Assembly: GCA_031213475.1 (NCBI GenBank)
Contig: JARUPZ010000005.1
Location: 9,929,260 to 9,993,259, forward strand
Direction of reading: 5' to 3'
Source: Nereocystis luetkeana
Lineage: Eukaryota; Sar; Phaeophyceae; Laminariales; Laminariaceae
Length of the DNA: 64,000 bases
In this document: positions 1 through 11,949 of the stretch, one piece after another
Layout of the letters: every line of letters starts with the position of its first letter
How positions within the stretch are numbered: the stretch's first letter is position 1
Notes under the pieces: model-generated
The model's database searches: none
Told to the model about the DNA's origin: nothing
The model's input: the letters and a program-made list of their open reading frames with translations, nothing else
Position numbers and translations under genes: made by a program

Positions 1-959
1 TTCGCCGGAAATGTTGGATTTCCTTAAGGCTCGAATATCGCCAAAACAAGTAAAGACCCAAATGTCGTGCGAAAAGACGAGAACGAATCGGGGCCCTCTT
101 CTGGCTCCATGCTTGCAGCCGCGGGTCTTGTTTGCGACCCTTCGATGAGCGGATTATGTAGCTCTTTCCCCCCCATCGCCGCGGTTTCCGCGTTCGTCGT
201 AGGCGTGCTTGATCGCCAGGAGAGTCACCGCCTTCTATGTCACCAAGCATAGTGTGGCATACAGGTCTTGATTAACCCCTGCTGCAACACCAGGATGCAC
301 CCGACAGGCCAATCAAGACCTGCATGCGATCCTATCTTTGGGGACGGACAACGGCGGCGCCTGCCCAGGTGGCCAACCACGCCTACGACGAACGGTGGAC
401 CCGCGGTGGCGGGGGCGGAAGGCGGGGAAATAACTCGATTTCAAGTATCCACAGTAGCTGTCTCCAACGAGACCACCCGCGCACTACAACGGGCCCTCGC
501 GGCTAGAACTATCGAGGCAGACGGGGGCCCCAGCTGCTATCTAGACCATGCAGCAAGTCGGTTAACCCCGACTGCCAATGCTTGCCTCCTGCGGGCTGTG
601 TGGCGCAGGTCAACAGCCGCGCCACACGCCTTATGCGGAGGTCCCGCTAATATCCTAACCGAACCGGATGCCGGTACGTTGCCGTACTTACCGGTTACGG
701 GCACTTTACCGTATTCACTTGTTGCCGGTTCTTTACCGTAAACCTGGTATACCGGGTCTCGATATTTTACCATATTTATCGGTTGTATGTGGTTCACTAT
801 ATTTTTCGGTTACCGTCAACGGTAAATAGCGAAAACCCTTTCCTGTGACCAAGGCGTGCGTCCGGCCGTCGCTTGCCTCCCCGCCGTCAAGTGCTCTCGC
901 CATTTCGGCGCCCTGTCGCAAGACAGACCCGTCGCAGACATGCTGGCAGGAAGGCCGAC
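1..959. repeat. Intergenic; degenerate ~28-bp repeat at 665-830
   Basis: No gene is recognised here. From about 665 to 830 a degenerate repeat of roughly 28 bp recurs, built on a core like TTTACCGTATT with GGTTAC/CGGT flanks. In one frame it reads as repeated GTLPY-like peptides and on the other strand as YGKVP-like peptides. The copies have diverged, which favours a decayed minisatellite over a coding repeat. Confidence 0.4.
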
Positions 960-1530
960 AGGCGGGTAGTTGGGGGGTGTGTACTCGATAGGAGATATAT
1001 ACTCGATAATGTCGTGCATGGCCGTAGTCGTATGACCATGGACCCTCGCATCCTTACAATGCCGGGACGGAGCGCGTCGGATTTTCACCGACCAGGCAGA
1101 CATTGCTTGCACCAAGCGCGAAGCGCCGTGAGGTGGAGGGCGAGTCGCATGAAGGGTGAGCTGCATCCTACCAAGAACCGCCTGTGAGGCGGACTTGCAT
1201 ATGGATGACAGCTTCAGTGAATTATGTTAATTTCCGATGTAGCCACCTCTGGAGACAGCAATGGGAGTACTCTGTAACTGCCTCTTGGGTGCCTTACCAT
1301 AAACATGATACGATAATTCTTCTTGTGCGGAGTAGAGGTTCCTCACGTCGCACATATGGTCTACCTCGACCACCAGCTGTGACCGACCGCCCAAAAAACA
1401 AGAAAAGAACAAAAAAAAAACGGTACCCTGGTTGTCTAGCTCAAGTAGTGGGCGGCATGTTTTACAGTGTCGTTGCCAACCGACGCCAAGCCAACCCATA
1501 TATAATAGGGGCGGGGCGGGGGGGCGGGGG
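960..1530 (+). repeat. Dispersed repeat DR1, copy 1
   Basis: A segment of about 550 bp that recurs with high similarity at 21840-22375. Shared landmarks in order are an ACTCGATAGGAGA box, a GGCCGTAGTCGTATGACCAT box, ACAATGCCGGGACGG, a long block around CACCGACCAGGCAGACATTG, and a closing TATAATAGGGG next to a long G run (about 1508-1537). A fragment lies at 2615-2810 and an inverted partial copy at 19405-19615. No convincing protein is encoded. It may be a non-autonomous transposon or solo LTR; terminal repeats and target duplications were not resolved. Confidence 0.65.
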
Positions 1531-1994
1531 GGGGGGAAGAGGGCTCCTCACAAGCAAGCTTGGCAACGCGGAGTCGCTTGCTTGTAGCCTTGATGCAGGA
1601 GGTTTAATTTTTTTCCGAAGGATTTCGTGCGTTGGTTGTGTGGGGCGGGAGACAACGCTCCGTTTGAGGCAGCAGTTAGCAGTGAAGCTTTTTGCCGTTA
1701 CCCATTCCGAGGGGAGGGATGCAAGAGTCGTCGTCTTCTCGCGTACCTTTTATGGGTTTTGTTGAGGAAATTTGACGGGATGGGAGGCTGGGATAAGGAG
1801 GCATGCTTGTGGAGGCATAATAAACACGATTTTCATCGTGTTTTTGGCTTGAGCGCTGCGACACGTGCACCCCCCCCCCCCCCCGCCGCCAATCCTTACT
1901 CTACCCCAAGCCCCAACTTTATTCCTAACCCCATCCCAACGCCAAACCCCGAGCCTAAACTCTATCTGCGACTTCAGCATTACCCCTAGCCTAA

Positions 1995-3809
1995 CCCTGT
2001 CCCTTGTGTGACAACAACGTTTGTGGCTCGCCTGTTCGCGCGAACTCGCCCGCCCGCAAGGACGCTTCTCTGGGCGCCAAGACGCCCAGGGGCGTGCCGA
2101 CAGGGGCAAGCGGCGGTGGCGGATCGGACGACGTGTACGGCTCTCGTCTCGAGCAACAACGAGAAACCATGAGAGGTGAGAGGGTCGAACCACTCCACTG
2201 CTGATTCGTCTCCCCTCGTCTTTTTCATGCGACATTCAGCCTTGCCTTTTGCCCGACTTCCAACATTGCTTGTGTGCGATCCCCAGGCTATACCCCTGAT
2301 CAATTCACAGGGCTAGCCCTTGCGGCATTTCCAGGGTATAGACCTTGCGTGTTCCCCAGGCTACCCATCAATCGACTTCCAGGTCCAGGCGTCCCCTTGG
2401 GGGATCTCCACGCTAACCTAAGCGACAATGAGGCAAACCCTTGAGCGAGCCTTGGGCTAGGTCTTGAGCGACTCCAAAGCGGCTGCGCAAAATGCAGGAG
2501 CGCCGGTGCCGTGGTAGGATTGTTTTTGGTGGTTGAAGGCATCGAGTTTCTATCTTTTGAGCATCCCGTGTACCTAGTGGAACTCCCTGCCTCAGCGTTT
2601 GTGGCCCGAAGCGAGCGGGCGGGGGGTGTACTCGATAGGAGAGATGTACTCGATCTCATGCATGACCGTAGTTGTGTGACCATAGACCCTCGTATCTCTA
2701 CAATGCCAGGACGGAGCGGGCGGGGGGGGAGGAGCGAGCGGGCAAGGGGGCGGGGGGGACGGGGGTGCACTCGATATCATGCATGGCCGTAGTTGTATGG
2801 TTATCCTCGGCCCTGCGAAGTAAGTCCCACACGAAAGTAGGGGGCTCGAGATTGGAGCAGCGAGAAAAATAAGCCTCTTTTAGTTCCTAATCGGGTTCCA
2901 ACTCTGCGTTTTTCTTCAACGTTTCTGGGCATCATTCTCAGCGCTACTTCTTGTGATCCCCTTTCCGCTCTCCGTCCCCCCTCATGTTTTATAACCATAG
3001 AGCACGATCGCATGCTGGCCGACCTAGGCCGAGGAGTCGGTCGCTTGAAAACGCAATCGGTGATGATTAACGAAGAGACGTCGCTCCACGTGAGGCTGCT
3101 GGGCGACATGGAGGGGGACGCCGAGAGAGCTTCCTCTGGGCTGCGGAACGAGGCTCAGCACGCGGAGAAGGTTAGTTCTTAGTTTCTGAATCGCAGAGCA
3201 TGCGCGCAAGGTGGATACTTTTTACGCTGACATTGCGGTGGTGTGGCGGTTGGACGTTGGTGCCGTGCGCCGGCGGTCTCGGTGATGGCGGCTGTTGCCG
3301 CTTCAGGCAGGCATCCATTAGGGGTTGTCGGCGTGTGCACGTGTGGGATGAGTCTGCTTGCGCTCTCCTCGTTCGTTGTTTTTCTGCGAATTCGCGCGCG
3401 ATGAGGCGGAGCTGCGAGAGAACTCGCACTCGTGCATGAGAGCGTCGTGGTACGCGCCGGGGAGGCAAGATGCGCGGGCGCGGGTGGCGACGCGATTGGG
3501 TACGCCATCGCCGTGGTACGGCATGTGTTGCTGCCGTACCAACAGCTAGTACTGTTTACCATCCAGGTGGGGCGTGCGTGCCTATGCTTTGCGTTAACAT
3601 CCATCTTCCCTCACATCGGGTGTGCCAGTGGTACGCATAATGTACGCCCTCGTGACCCCCCCCCCCCCCCTCTATGTACCCCCCATCGCCGTGTTTTGAA
3701 CTCCCCATGTGGCCGCCAGATTCGGGAAAAGAGCAAGACATTCAACCTGTACGTGATCATCATAGTGTTGTCCGTAATACTCGCTATTCTAGTCTTTGCG
3801 GGCATCTAG
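1995..3809 (+). CDS. Qc-SNARE (syntaxin-8/SYP5-like), 3' exons
   Basis: Three exons give the C-terminal part of a membrane-fusion SNARE. The first ends at 2175 with a GTGAGA donor; its 5' edge is unresolved but must lie after the in-frame stop at 1992. The others are 3001-3170 (GTTAGT donor) and 3720-3809 with stop. Phases agree (1, then 0). The joined reading gives QQ..TMREHDRML leading into a heptad-repeat SNARE helix (layers such as GVGRLK, LLGDME), then a basic stretch and a 20-residue hydrophobic tail ending FAGI, typical of a tail-anchored SNARE on Golgi or endosomal membranes. The zero-layer glutamine expected of a Q-SNARE appears to be histidine (CAC at 3087-3089). N-terminal exons were not found. 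Assignment to the SYP5/syntaxin-8 group rests on resemblance recalled by eye. Confidence 0.72.
2615..2810 (+). repeat. DR1 fragments inside a SNARE intron
   Basis: Two partial copies of the DR1 5' modules (ACTCGATAGGAGAGATGTACTC, then a GCCGTAGTTGTATG box, ACAATGCCAGGACGG) lie in the intron between the SNARE exons ending at 2175 and starting at 3001. They are separated by G-rich simple sequence. Confidence 0.55.
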
Positions 3810-4640
3810 TGGACTGATATGGCCGGGCCGGACCGAACCGGATCTATGAAATAGGGCGATGTTTCCGGGATTTTTAGTTTCCCCTTGATCTTGCAGAGGC
3901 GTGTGTGTGTGTTTTTTGGAAAGTTCCCCCCGTCTGCTAGATATGGCTGTGTAAATGTGCATGCTGGTGGGGGTGGGTGCTGCTTTCTGCGCTTGTTGCG
4001 CTTGTTGCTGTTGAAGATCGGTCAAGCTGTCGTTTTTTGCAGGAAATAGGGGTAAGGTCTGCTTGGAGGGGCAATCATGTCTTCCATTTCGACGCGTTGC
4101 TTCCCTAAACGCCGAGAGTGCGTTCATCAGGATGATCTTCTGCGCGGGCGGTGGGGTTGGCGGCAGGCGGCTTGCCCCCGATGCAGGCGTGTGTGGGGGT
4201 GTAACCGCATCGGCGTAGCGAGCCGTTTTTGTACCGGGTTCGTCGGCGGCGTCGCGAAGTTCGTCCAGAGCTTCCAACCCCAACTTCAACGTTAGCCTCG
4301 TGCTGGAGCTTGTGTAAGCGTTCGCCCCCCTGTGTCCACGCTTGCCCGCGTGGTTAAAACACATGGCAACATATTTTATGGCTGCACAAGATATCCACGG
4401 TTGGTTGGACCCCGAGCGTGAGCGTACTTGCTCTATGTGCGTACACACCAAGGAAGCTGGATAACCTGTGCTGGTACGTACCAGGTTTTGCTGTGAGGTT
4501 GTTTTTCGGAGCACATTACCTGGCATGGAAATGGGGAAGCTTCTCCTCGTCCCCGGCAAGGTCGGGTATGCCGGTAGAGTGGCTACGGGCATACTGTGCG
4601 TAAGCATAACATCTGCATCAGGAGTTAGTTCTGATTGGAT
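3810..4640. other. Intergenic, no gene recognised
   Basis: Starts right after the SNARE stop codon. A long antisense open frame here is low-complexity, has no recognisable domain and is treated as chance. Confidence 0.4.
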
Positions 4641-4965
4641 TTGTAGTGCGTAGGGCTGTGCCACGGGTCCGTGGTACTCAGTGTGGTGTCGGTTTTCTTG
4701 GGGGGGGGGGGGGTGTATCTGTACGGCGGTGGCAGAGAGGGTGTGGGTGGGTGGGTGGGTGGGTGGGTGGCAAGCCTGATGGAAACAGAGGCCGAGCGGG
4801 GGCAGCAGCAGCAGCAGCAGCAGTAGAAAAATAGTAGTGGCAGTACAAGGTGCCGAGCTGCCCAATCGAGACACGGTAAAACAAACAAACGTAGAACATA
4901 CGTAAAGATCCAATATGAGAAAAGAGTGGAGGGGTGGGGTCTACCGCAGCACGGAGAAGGCTGAC

Positions 4966-5058
4966 GATGATGATGCTGATAGTATCATGATGATGATGCT
5001 GATAGTATCATGATGATGATGCTGATAGTATCATGATGATGATGCTGATAGTATCATG
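4966..5058 (+). repeat. 23-bp tandem repeat, about 4 copies
   Basis: Perfect or nearly perfect repeats of GATGATGATGCTGATAGTAT plus CAT. The paralogous copy near 5827-5850 has only one unit, so the expansion is local and recent relative to the segment duplication. Confidence 0.85.
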
Positions 5059-5692
5059 AGCAAAACGGGGTCCGTCTACGAGTATCATTCGAGAGTTGAA
5101 GGGGGGGGTGGGGAGAACCCCATATTATATCGTTGGCAGTGTAACACGCTGCAACTTACTGATGACGAGGCGTGCGGGCGCGAAGCGCGAGAGCCCCTTT
5201 TTCTTGACTTTCCAAGCGAATAAAACCACTTCATGATCGTACGAACGTAGGGTACCTTGTTCTCAGTTTCTCTGCAAGTCACTGTGTGTGACTCAACAGT
5301 TCTTCTGGCTACATTTGTCCACCGCGCTCAACGCACACGTCACCAATGCCAGTCCCGGCGGGCTCTTTACATGCACACACTAGTATAACGAAACCTTCTC
5401 GTGATGGTGCGGTTGTAAGCCGTTCAGAGCTGCAGATTTTGGGAGGTGTATATGTACGGCGGGGGACGGCGGGGGCACAGAGGAAGGCGGCGGTAGCGGA
5501 GAGGGGGTGTGGGTGGGTGGCAAACCCGATGGAAGTTAGCTGCCAAGCGGGGGCAGCAGCAGTCGCTGCAATAGTAGTAGCTGTACAAGGTGCCTATTCA
5601 TAGCAGCTCACAATCAAGACGTACGTGGTAAGACAAACCAAACGTAGAACATGAAGACCGAGAAGACGATAAAAGAGTGGAGGGGTGGGCAC

Positions 5693-5801
5693 TATTACGG
5701 GGGACCATAGTTAACAGGACCTATGGTATACATAAAAACCTATATGTTTAACCATTTTTACTAACAATATTTGGTCCTGTTAACTATGGCCCCCCGTAAT
5801 A
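5693..5801. mobile_element. 109-bp MITE, copy 1
   Basis: The element starts TATTACGGGGGACC and ends with its inverted complement GGCCCCCCGTAATA. The terminal inverted repeats are about 29 bp with one mismatch. The core is AT-rich. TA at each end fits a TA target duplication of Tc1/mariner type. The paralogous segment has the probable empty site at TA 4942-4943. Other copies are at 11150-11258 and 11841-11949, all 109 bp. No transposase is present, so it is non-autonomous. Confidence 0.85.
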
Positions 5802-5925
5802 GATACCAGCACGAAGAAAGCTGGATAATGATGATGCTGATGATATCATGAGCAAAAAAACCCTACAAAACCTGGGTCCGTCTACGAAAGTATCGTTCGA
5901 GAGTTGAAGGGGGGGGGGGAGCTCC

Positions 5926-7619
5926 ATGTATCGTTTGCGGCTATGGGCTATGACGGTAAAAAAAAGGCCCATACGCGTAGTAGGTTGGCAGTGTCAAATT
6001 ACTTCGAACTACAAACGTGCTGCAACTTGGTATTTTGTGCGCGTACTACTGCGGTAGTACTGAACTGCTGCTGTACGAGTATGTATGATGTGCTGCTTGC
6101 TGAAAGGTACCTACTAACCAACTATCAATACAACTAATCGCTAAAACTGTGGGGTTTCACTATCCCCAGTTCACTTATTGGCCGGATTGGAGCCACCTAC
6201 TACTACAATACCAGGTACAGCAGTAGTACAGAACCGACGTGTACCGTACGTGGACAGCGACTCTTGACCGAGCCTGGCGGAAAAGAAACAGCAAGCAACA
6301 GCACAACAAAGGCAACACAAGCAGACTGGGCTTACAGTAGATCTGATCGTATCTACTACTGGACTTGCGCGCCCGGTAGTTGTATGTGCATCAATATGCG
6401 CGATGATTGATGTTGATGCGGACATGCGGACTGCGGACCCTCTGTCTGAACCTGAGATGATCCATGTGGATGACCCATGGATGGTGATGGATGAGGTTAT
6501 TTTATAAAATTGTGAAATACATCCGCTATCATTAGCTGTATGTTCGACTGATTACGTAATAAGTACCAGGTACCAGTCAGGTACAGCAGTTGACAGTCCA
6601 GACTCTCAGCTTTGCAAGCTGCATGACACGTCTCGTCTATCTACCACCATTTTTTCGATTAAAAAAAAACAAAACATATATATATATGAAACCGTTTTTT
6701 CCCCAGGTTTTCGTATATTTTCGTTCATGCCTCGTTGCGTTGCATTTAATCAGAAGACCTCCCAATCAAATCAAACCCAGCACAGGGCACAGCAGACTGT
6801 GCAGCACCCTCCTCCTCCCGAGCCACAGGGACCAGCGTGGCCAAGGACGACCCACCCACATCCTGACCCGCCCCGGTGTATACCTCGATCCGGGCAGATA
6901 TCGCAACATCGACCACTTCGTTCGTCTGTGGCGTTGATGTTTGCCGGCACGCGAAAGACACCCAACCCTCTTCAACAACAATAATAAAAAAGGTATGATC
7001 GAATCTCGCTCGGCGTCATGGCAGGCAGAAGTCTTGTCTGTTCGTCCTCTGCCCAATCCTGTAGGACAGCGGCAGCAGCAGTTTCGCGCGCCTAGGCCCT
7101 AGTCCTGGCAGCCGCCTTTCGTTGCCCGTCTGCCTGCCGGGTGTGAGCAGCAGCTCCTCTTTTTTCCAACCTTGCTTGGCATCGCGAGCTCCGGTCTGCG
7201 GCGCAGAGCACCTTCCGCCGCCCGCGCGGTGGAACAGGGATCGTTCCGGAAATGAAATGAAATTGAGCAACCAACTCGTGTACACCGGTTGGTGGGTGGA
7301 GGCGCTGCTACAAGCAGCACATGAGACAATTGAACCGGCCCATAGACGGGCGTGCCGCTTAGAACAGGGCACCACCATGATCAAAACGTATGTATGCGGC
7401 TGCTCGAGTGCTGGTGGTCAACCACCGCCGTTGGTTTGTCGGTAGCGAACATGGCACAGGGGGGTCTTGAGTTTCGTGTCTGATCCAAGAAGATTTTCAG
7501 ATTAATTTCTTCTTGAGAAATCGCCCTGCCTATCTTTTTTACGAGATTTCTCCGGAAATGTTACTCTTCAATCGGAGCATCTACGCAGTGCTACACACGT
7601 ACTCGCAATCCTTAAAAAG
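5926..7619. other. Intergenic, no gene recognised
   Basis: No supported exon. Contains a TACCAGGTAC motif at 6208 and a TACCAGGTACCAG cluster at 6564, short AT runs near 6661-6690, and a Q/P-rich open stretch near 6727-6984 without a recognisable domain. Confidence 0.35.
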
Positions 7620-7624
7620 TACAT

Positions 7625-7775
7625 GGTACTTTTAGTACCTGGTGAACTGCTTGCTGCAGTATCTCTCCGCCGAACGCGATTAGTACCTGGTAAACTGCTT
7701 GCTGCAGTATCTCTCCGCCGAACGCGATTTGTTTCTGCAGTATCTCTCCGTCGAACGCGATTTGTTTCTGCTCTA
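7625..7775 (+). repeat. Nested tandem repeat, 48-bp and 30-bp units
   Basis: Two 48-bp units (TAGTACCTGGT, AACTGCTTGCTGCAG, then TATCTCTCCGCCGAACGCGA) are followed by shorter ~30-bp units that keep only TTTCTGCAGTATCTCTCCG and GAACGCGATTTG. The shorter unit looks like a truncated derivative of the longer one. Confidence 0.8.
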
Positions 7776-8139
7776 GTTCTTCGACGAGCAGCTTTCTTTG
7801 CAGCCACGCTATACTCGTATAGCGGTGAAGGCTTGGCGCTGCTCCCTGGCCAATTCATCATGCAACGATCTGCAACGATCACAATTATTATTCAGAGTGC
7901 ATACATAGTGCATACATGCTGCACACATGGTGCATACAAGGTTCCAGTGCGGGACACGCCTCGAGGGGAGTGGCGCAAGAACCATACTCGTACGGCATCT
8001 ATCTCGTATGATACCTGGTACATCAATACGTACCTGGTACGACGTTATGAAATATCTATCTGCACATCTGGTACCAGGTACACGGACTGCATTGAAGTGT
8101 GAGTTAATGTGAGAACAACAACAACAACAACATGCATGC

Positions 8140-8222
8140 CGGTCGCCCCGGTGGTTCAAGTGGTTAACCTCGAATTCTACTTGTTTGAGTCCTGGGTTCG
8201 AGCCCCAGGTGGGTCGGACTTT
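8140..8222 (+). tRNA. tRNA-like sequence (pseudo-tRNA or SINE head)
   Basis: A good A box (TGGTTCAAGTGG) and a perfect B box (GGTTCGAGCCC) are correctly spaced. The T arm pairs fully (CTGGG with CCCAG), but the acceptor stem pairs at only about 4-5 of 7 positions and the anticodon loop lacks U33. A functional tRNA is therefore unlikely; a tRNA pseudogene or the head of a tRNA-derived SINE fits better. Confidence 0.35.
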
Positions 8223-8996
8223 GACTTTATTTGCAAAAAATAAAAAAATGATTCAATTGTTGAGAGCGCCTTGCAGCGTGGGTAGGCACAATTCGATGCG
8301 AGTCGACGAGGGTGAAAAAGGCTGAAATCTTCTCGCGATGAAAATGAAGGCACGTACCGTAGCGGGAAGGGGGTAGAAGAACCTGCTATGTGACCCCGGA
8401 TCTGAGTTACGAGTTGGAAGGAGAGAGAGAAGAAGATGTGCGAAGATAATGAATGGGATGGAAAAAAAAAATAAAAAAATACTGTTGATTAATATTATTA
8501 ATAATACTGCACATACATGTTGTGTAGCATGTAGAGACCCTTTTGGAGCTGCACCTGCATTTTAGGGCACAAAAACATGCAAGGAAATCGTGTGGAACCG
8601 CCGTCACTACGTATCATATACCAGGGTACCAGGGTATTGACTTTTTTCAATAATCGTGTTCGTTTATTGATTTTCTTGATGATTATTCCTCCAAACATTA
8701 TATTATACCAGCGGGTGTCATGTTTGTCAGTATCTTTGTTGGGGCGCTCACGGCGAAACAGGCCTCTCTCTCCCGCACGCAACAAAACTAAAGGGTTTCA
8801 AAGCGCTCCATGCGTGCGTGACACACGGCGCACACCGCACACACACGCGTGACACATGGAACACAGCAGTGTACAGCAGTTACTCTGTACCCTGGTAGCA
8901 CTTTGCGGTAAAATATATACGGAAGAAACAGAAAAGGATGCGCTGAGGAAGAGCTGGAACTCTCGAGCACACTCGACTGCCCACGAGAACCGTACT

Positions 8997-9028
<32 letters not shown>
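8997..9028 (+). repeat. (CAG)n microsatellite
   Basis: About ten CAG/GCA units. It sits in no supported exon. Confidence 0.85.
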
Positions 9029-9355
9029 TTCGTTGTACGAGTACCTGTGGCAGAATGCATGCATCAACACCACAGAAGAGACCCCCAGCTCTACAGGTCG
9101 CAGGGCCCGATAAAAAGCAACTGCAGAGTAAAAAGCCACACCAGTACGTACGTGCAGTGCGGACAAAACTACCGCACACGTGTGATCTTGCTTCCTGCTC
9201 TGCTGGCGGGCGGCAGGCGTGTGTAGCAGTATAGCCAACTGTGGTTGCAGCACGCACCCTGCACTGCTCGTGTGATGTTTGTAGTCTGTGGTGCCTGGGT
9301 TACGTACGTATATACACATGTAAAGTCGAAAATGGAAGTCGAAAAAAATACCAGG

Positions 9356-9438
9356 TGATCGCGATCTCTGCAGGGATCGAACTCGCGCCTTCACACATCC
9401 AAAATCGGGCATCTTGACCATTTGACCATATCACCAAA
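9356..9438 (-). tRNA. tRNA-like sequence (pseudo-tRNA or SINE head)
   Basis: On the minus strand the sequence starts GGTGATATGGTCAAATGG (A box) and reaches GAGTTCGATCCC (B box). A possible 3' acceptor strand ATCACC matches the start GGTGAT but lies about 8 bases too far out, and the anticodon arm does not pair well. Probably a tRNA-derived repeat. Confidence 0.35.
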
Positions 9439-9439
9439 G

Positions 9440-11149
9440 ATCCATATTATTGTTGCTCATGCGCATGGTGTTTGGCCGCTGCTTGTGCTGTTGGGCGGGG
9501 TTGTAACGTTGTTTGTGTTATCCACATTGTATCTACTGTTGCCTAGAAAAGTAGATGTCTGGTGTGTGCTCGGAGCAAGAAACACAATACATCGGAACCA
9601 GAAGGACCGTTGGCGTATTGATATTCAATCTAAACGGTGCCTACATTTCCGTCCAGAGTTAGTATATATAGGCAGAGGGTGGATTACGGACCGCACGCTC
9701 TGATGAACACAACTATCCACAGCAGCAGCACAGCGCACGCAGATGAGTGTGTCACACACGCACGGTGTGGCCTGCTGTGGTGCTTATGGGCGGCAGGGTT
9801 GTAACGTTGTGCTTGCCGTGTAAAGTTCAAGATGCACTTTGTATCCTTGTTAGGTTCGCCTGTTGAGCAGGTACTCGTTGGGACTCACGTGTGATGTTTG
9901 TTTTTAGATATATTAATAGAAGAAGAGAAGCTGTATTCCTTTCGTGCACAGTGGAGACTGAGAGCAAGGCTCGCGCCTCGCTGGGAAAACCTCTGGTTTC
10001 TCATCTAAGATACGCCTTCCGAGTACTACAAGTACGATCCCGATACCTGTACACAGGTAATTGTCGGTATTTCAGCCTCATTCAAAGCAGTACCACAACA
10101 CTAGCCCACTCTGATGAGCCGTATATGCAGAAGTATGGGAATTTCATGGAAACCCCGATTCCACGAGCTAGAACAAGGGTCGAGGATGCGGCTCCTCAAA
10201 ACCCACTCCCCCACCCCCCAAGGGCAACGTTACGAAGCCAGTAAGTTACGCCAAAAAAGAAAGAAAGAAGGGAAGGCCTAGTCATAGGGGACAGAGATAA
10301 ATCGCCAACGAAAGCCATCGCCATACCACCCGCGAGGGGGGAAGAGCGAGAGTGTCTACGAAAAAGTGAACAGTAAACAAAAAAAGTGAGGCGGTCCCGT
10401 GCGCCCCAGTATGCGTTGCCAATTTTATCCAGATCGCCTCCAGCTCCCGAGTGGGGAGGGATCGGCAAGACGAGAAAGAAAATGATACGGAATACGCCAA
10501 AAAACACCTGAACCCAGACCAAAACTCCGGAAACGCGTCCTGTGCCACAATGGAGTGGCCCGCTTACCCAGACCAGCCCCGACACCGAACGGGGGGGCCG
10601 GCAGGACAAAAGACGCAAAAATCATCTCCTACCCAGCCCAAGAAAAATGAATCAGGAACATACGCAGTACCGCAATAACTTCTGCCTGTTGTTTGTTGTC
10701 CACTTGGTACCTGGCATTTTGGTTGGGCTCTGTGCCCGTGAAAAGAAAAAAAGCTGGCGACATTTCACCGGTACGTACGTACAAAATAGGGCCTCTCGTA
10801 CTGACACCAGGGCAGTTGTCTTATCCACTCCCGCCGAAAACAAAGCTTCGAGGGCTTGTCACGCGCTCTAGAGGGCGCGGACCGCGCCCGGACCTCGATC
10901 AATATGTCAGACCGGGCTTCCCGTGTCGACTACCTAGCGTTTCGACAAGAAGTACTCGGAAAAAGAGATAAGTTCGAAAAGCCACGAACATTTCACAAAC
11001 ATACCAGGGAACAACCTAATACATACGTTGAATGATCGGCGGCAGCGTAAAATAATGCTGTAGTATCGGCCAGCCAACATTATTAGTGGCATTGTGGAGG
11101 CAACCTGCACTACTCCACACACTATTAATAAAAGGGTTAAGTAATCAAC
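9440..11149. other. Intergenic, no gene recognised
   Basis: Several open frames of 75-140 codons overlap on both strands. None shows a domain, a signal peptide or convincing splice-site support. Confidence 0.35.
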
Positions 11150-11258
11150 TATTACGGGGGACCTTAGATAATAGGACCTAAGGTATACATAAAAACCTAT
11201 ATATTTAACCATTTTGAATAACAGTCTTTGGTCCTACTAACTATGGTCCCCCGTAATA
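11150..11258. mobile_element. 109-bp MITE, copy 2
   Basis: Same family and orientation as the copy at 5693. Starts TATTACGGGGGACC and ends GGTCCCCCGTAATA, with a shared core containing TATACATAAAAACCTATAT. Length is 109 bp. Confidence 0.85.
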
Positions 11259-11840
11259 CCACACTGGTGAGTCCCATCTCTGCCAAGCGATTCAACAGAC
11301 ACTTAAAGGGGGCAACCGGCGCTTTTACGGAGTACCACTCCTGCTGTACTTCTGCTATATCTCATCGACTAGGATTTAAAACTGCGTCGAGAACGAGCAG
11401 CTTTAACAGCGACGATAGCGGGCGGTGGAAGTCATGTAGTGCTACCCCCCTTCTCAGCAAGCGCAAACATAGGCAGGCCTGTCCTTGTCTGCGGATCATG
11501 TGGGCGTGCAGGTCTCCAAGAGGTCCCACCATGTGACGATGGGCGTGTTCGAGACAACAGTTGGCAGATTTTTATTTTAGATCCAGCTCCAAAGTTACCA
11601 CGCACTCATTCACACCCTTTCTTTGCCTGTGTTCTCTGGGCGTACGTACTGCAACACTTCACGTATCAAACGATCACAATTTGTTTGTGATGAGGGGGGG
11701 CTTTTGTCGGGGGGAAAGGAAAGATAGAGTCAGACCGTCTCTGCCGGTCAGGGGCTGGAAGTTTCTCCGTCGGGGCTTGCGATGTTTTACTTGTCATAGG
11801 CTGACGGTTTACACACTCTCTCCAAGGTACGAGGGAGTAC

Positions 11841-11949
11841 TATTACGGGGAACCATAGTAAACAGGACCAAATATTGTTAGTAAAAATAGCGAAATATAT
11901 AGGCTTTTGCGGATACCGTAGGTCCTATTTAATACATTCCCCCGTAATA
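11841..11949. mobile_element. 109-bp MITE, copy 3 (reverse orientation)
   Basis: Ends TATTACGGGG and CCCCCGTAATA. The core (AATATTGTTAGTAAAAATAG) is the reverse complement of the core in copy 1, so the element is inserted the other way round. The inverted repeats are more diverged than in the other copies. Confidence 0.8.

Larger units (their letters stand above)
4640..5925 (+). repeat. Paralogous segment pair (4640-5115 and 5400-5925)
   Basis: Two diverged copies of one ~480-bp segment lie in direct orientation. Shared landmarks are a G-rich GTGGGTGGG block, GGGGGCAGCAGCAG, AAACGTAGAACAT, AAAGAGTGGAGGGGTGGG, a GATGATGATGCTGAT block, and GTCCGTCTACGA before GAGAGTTGAAGGGGGGG. The second copy is interrupted by a MITE (5693-5801) and the first carries the expanded 23-bp repeat. 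Confidence 0.7.

Noticed and set aside
1870..2000. Interstitial telomere repeat (CCTAACCC-like)
   Set aside because: Only isolated CCTAACC-like words in C-rich sequence; no regular 7-bp period.
3789..4913. 374-codon open frame on the minus strand
   Set aside because: Low-complexity composition from GT-rich and CAG repeats, no domain, overlaps the SNARE stop and the paralogous repeat segment; treated as chance.
8140..8222. Functional tRNA gene
   Set aside because: Good internal promoter boxes, but the acceptor stem has mismatches and position 33 is not U.
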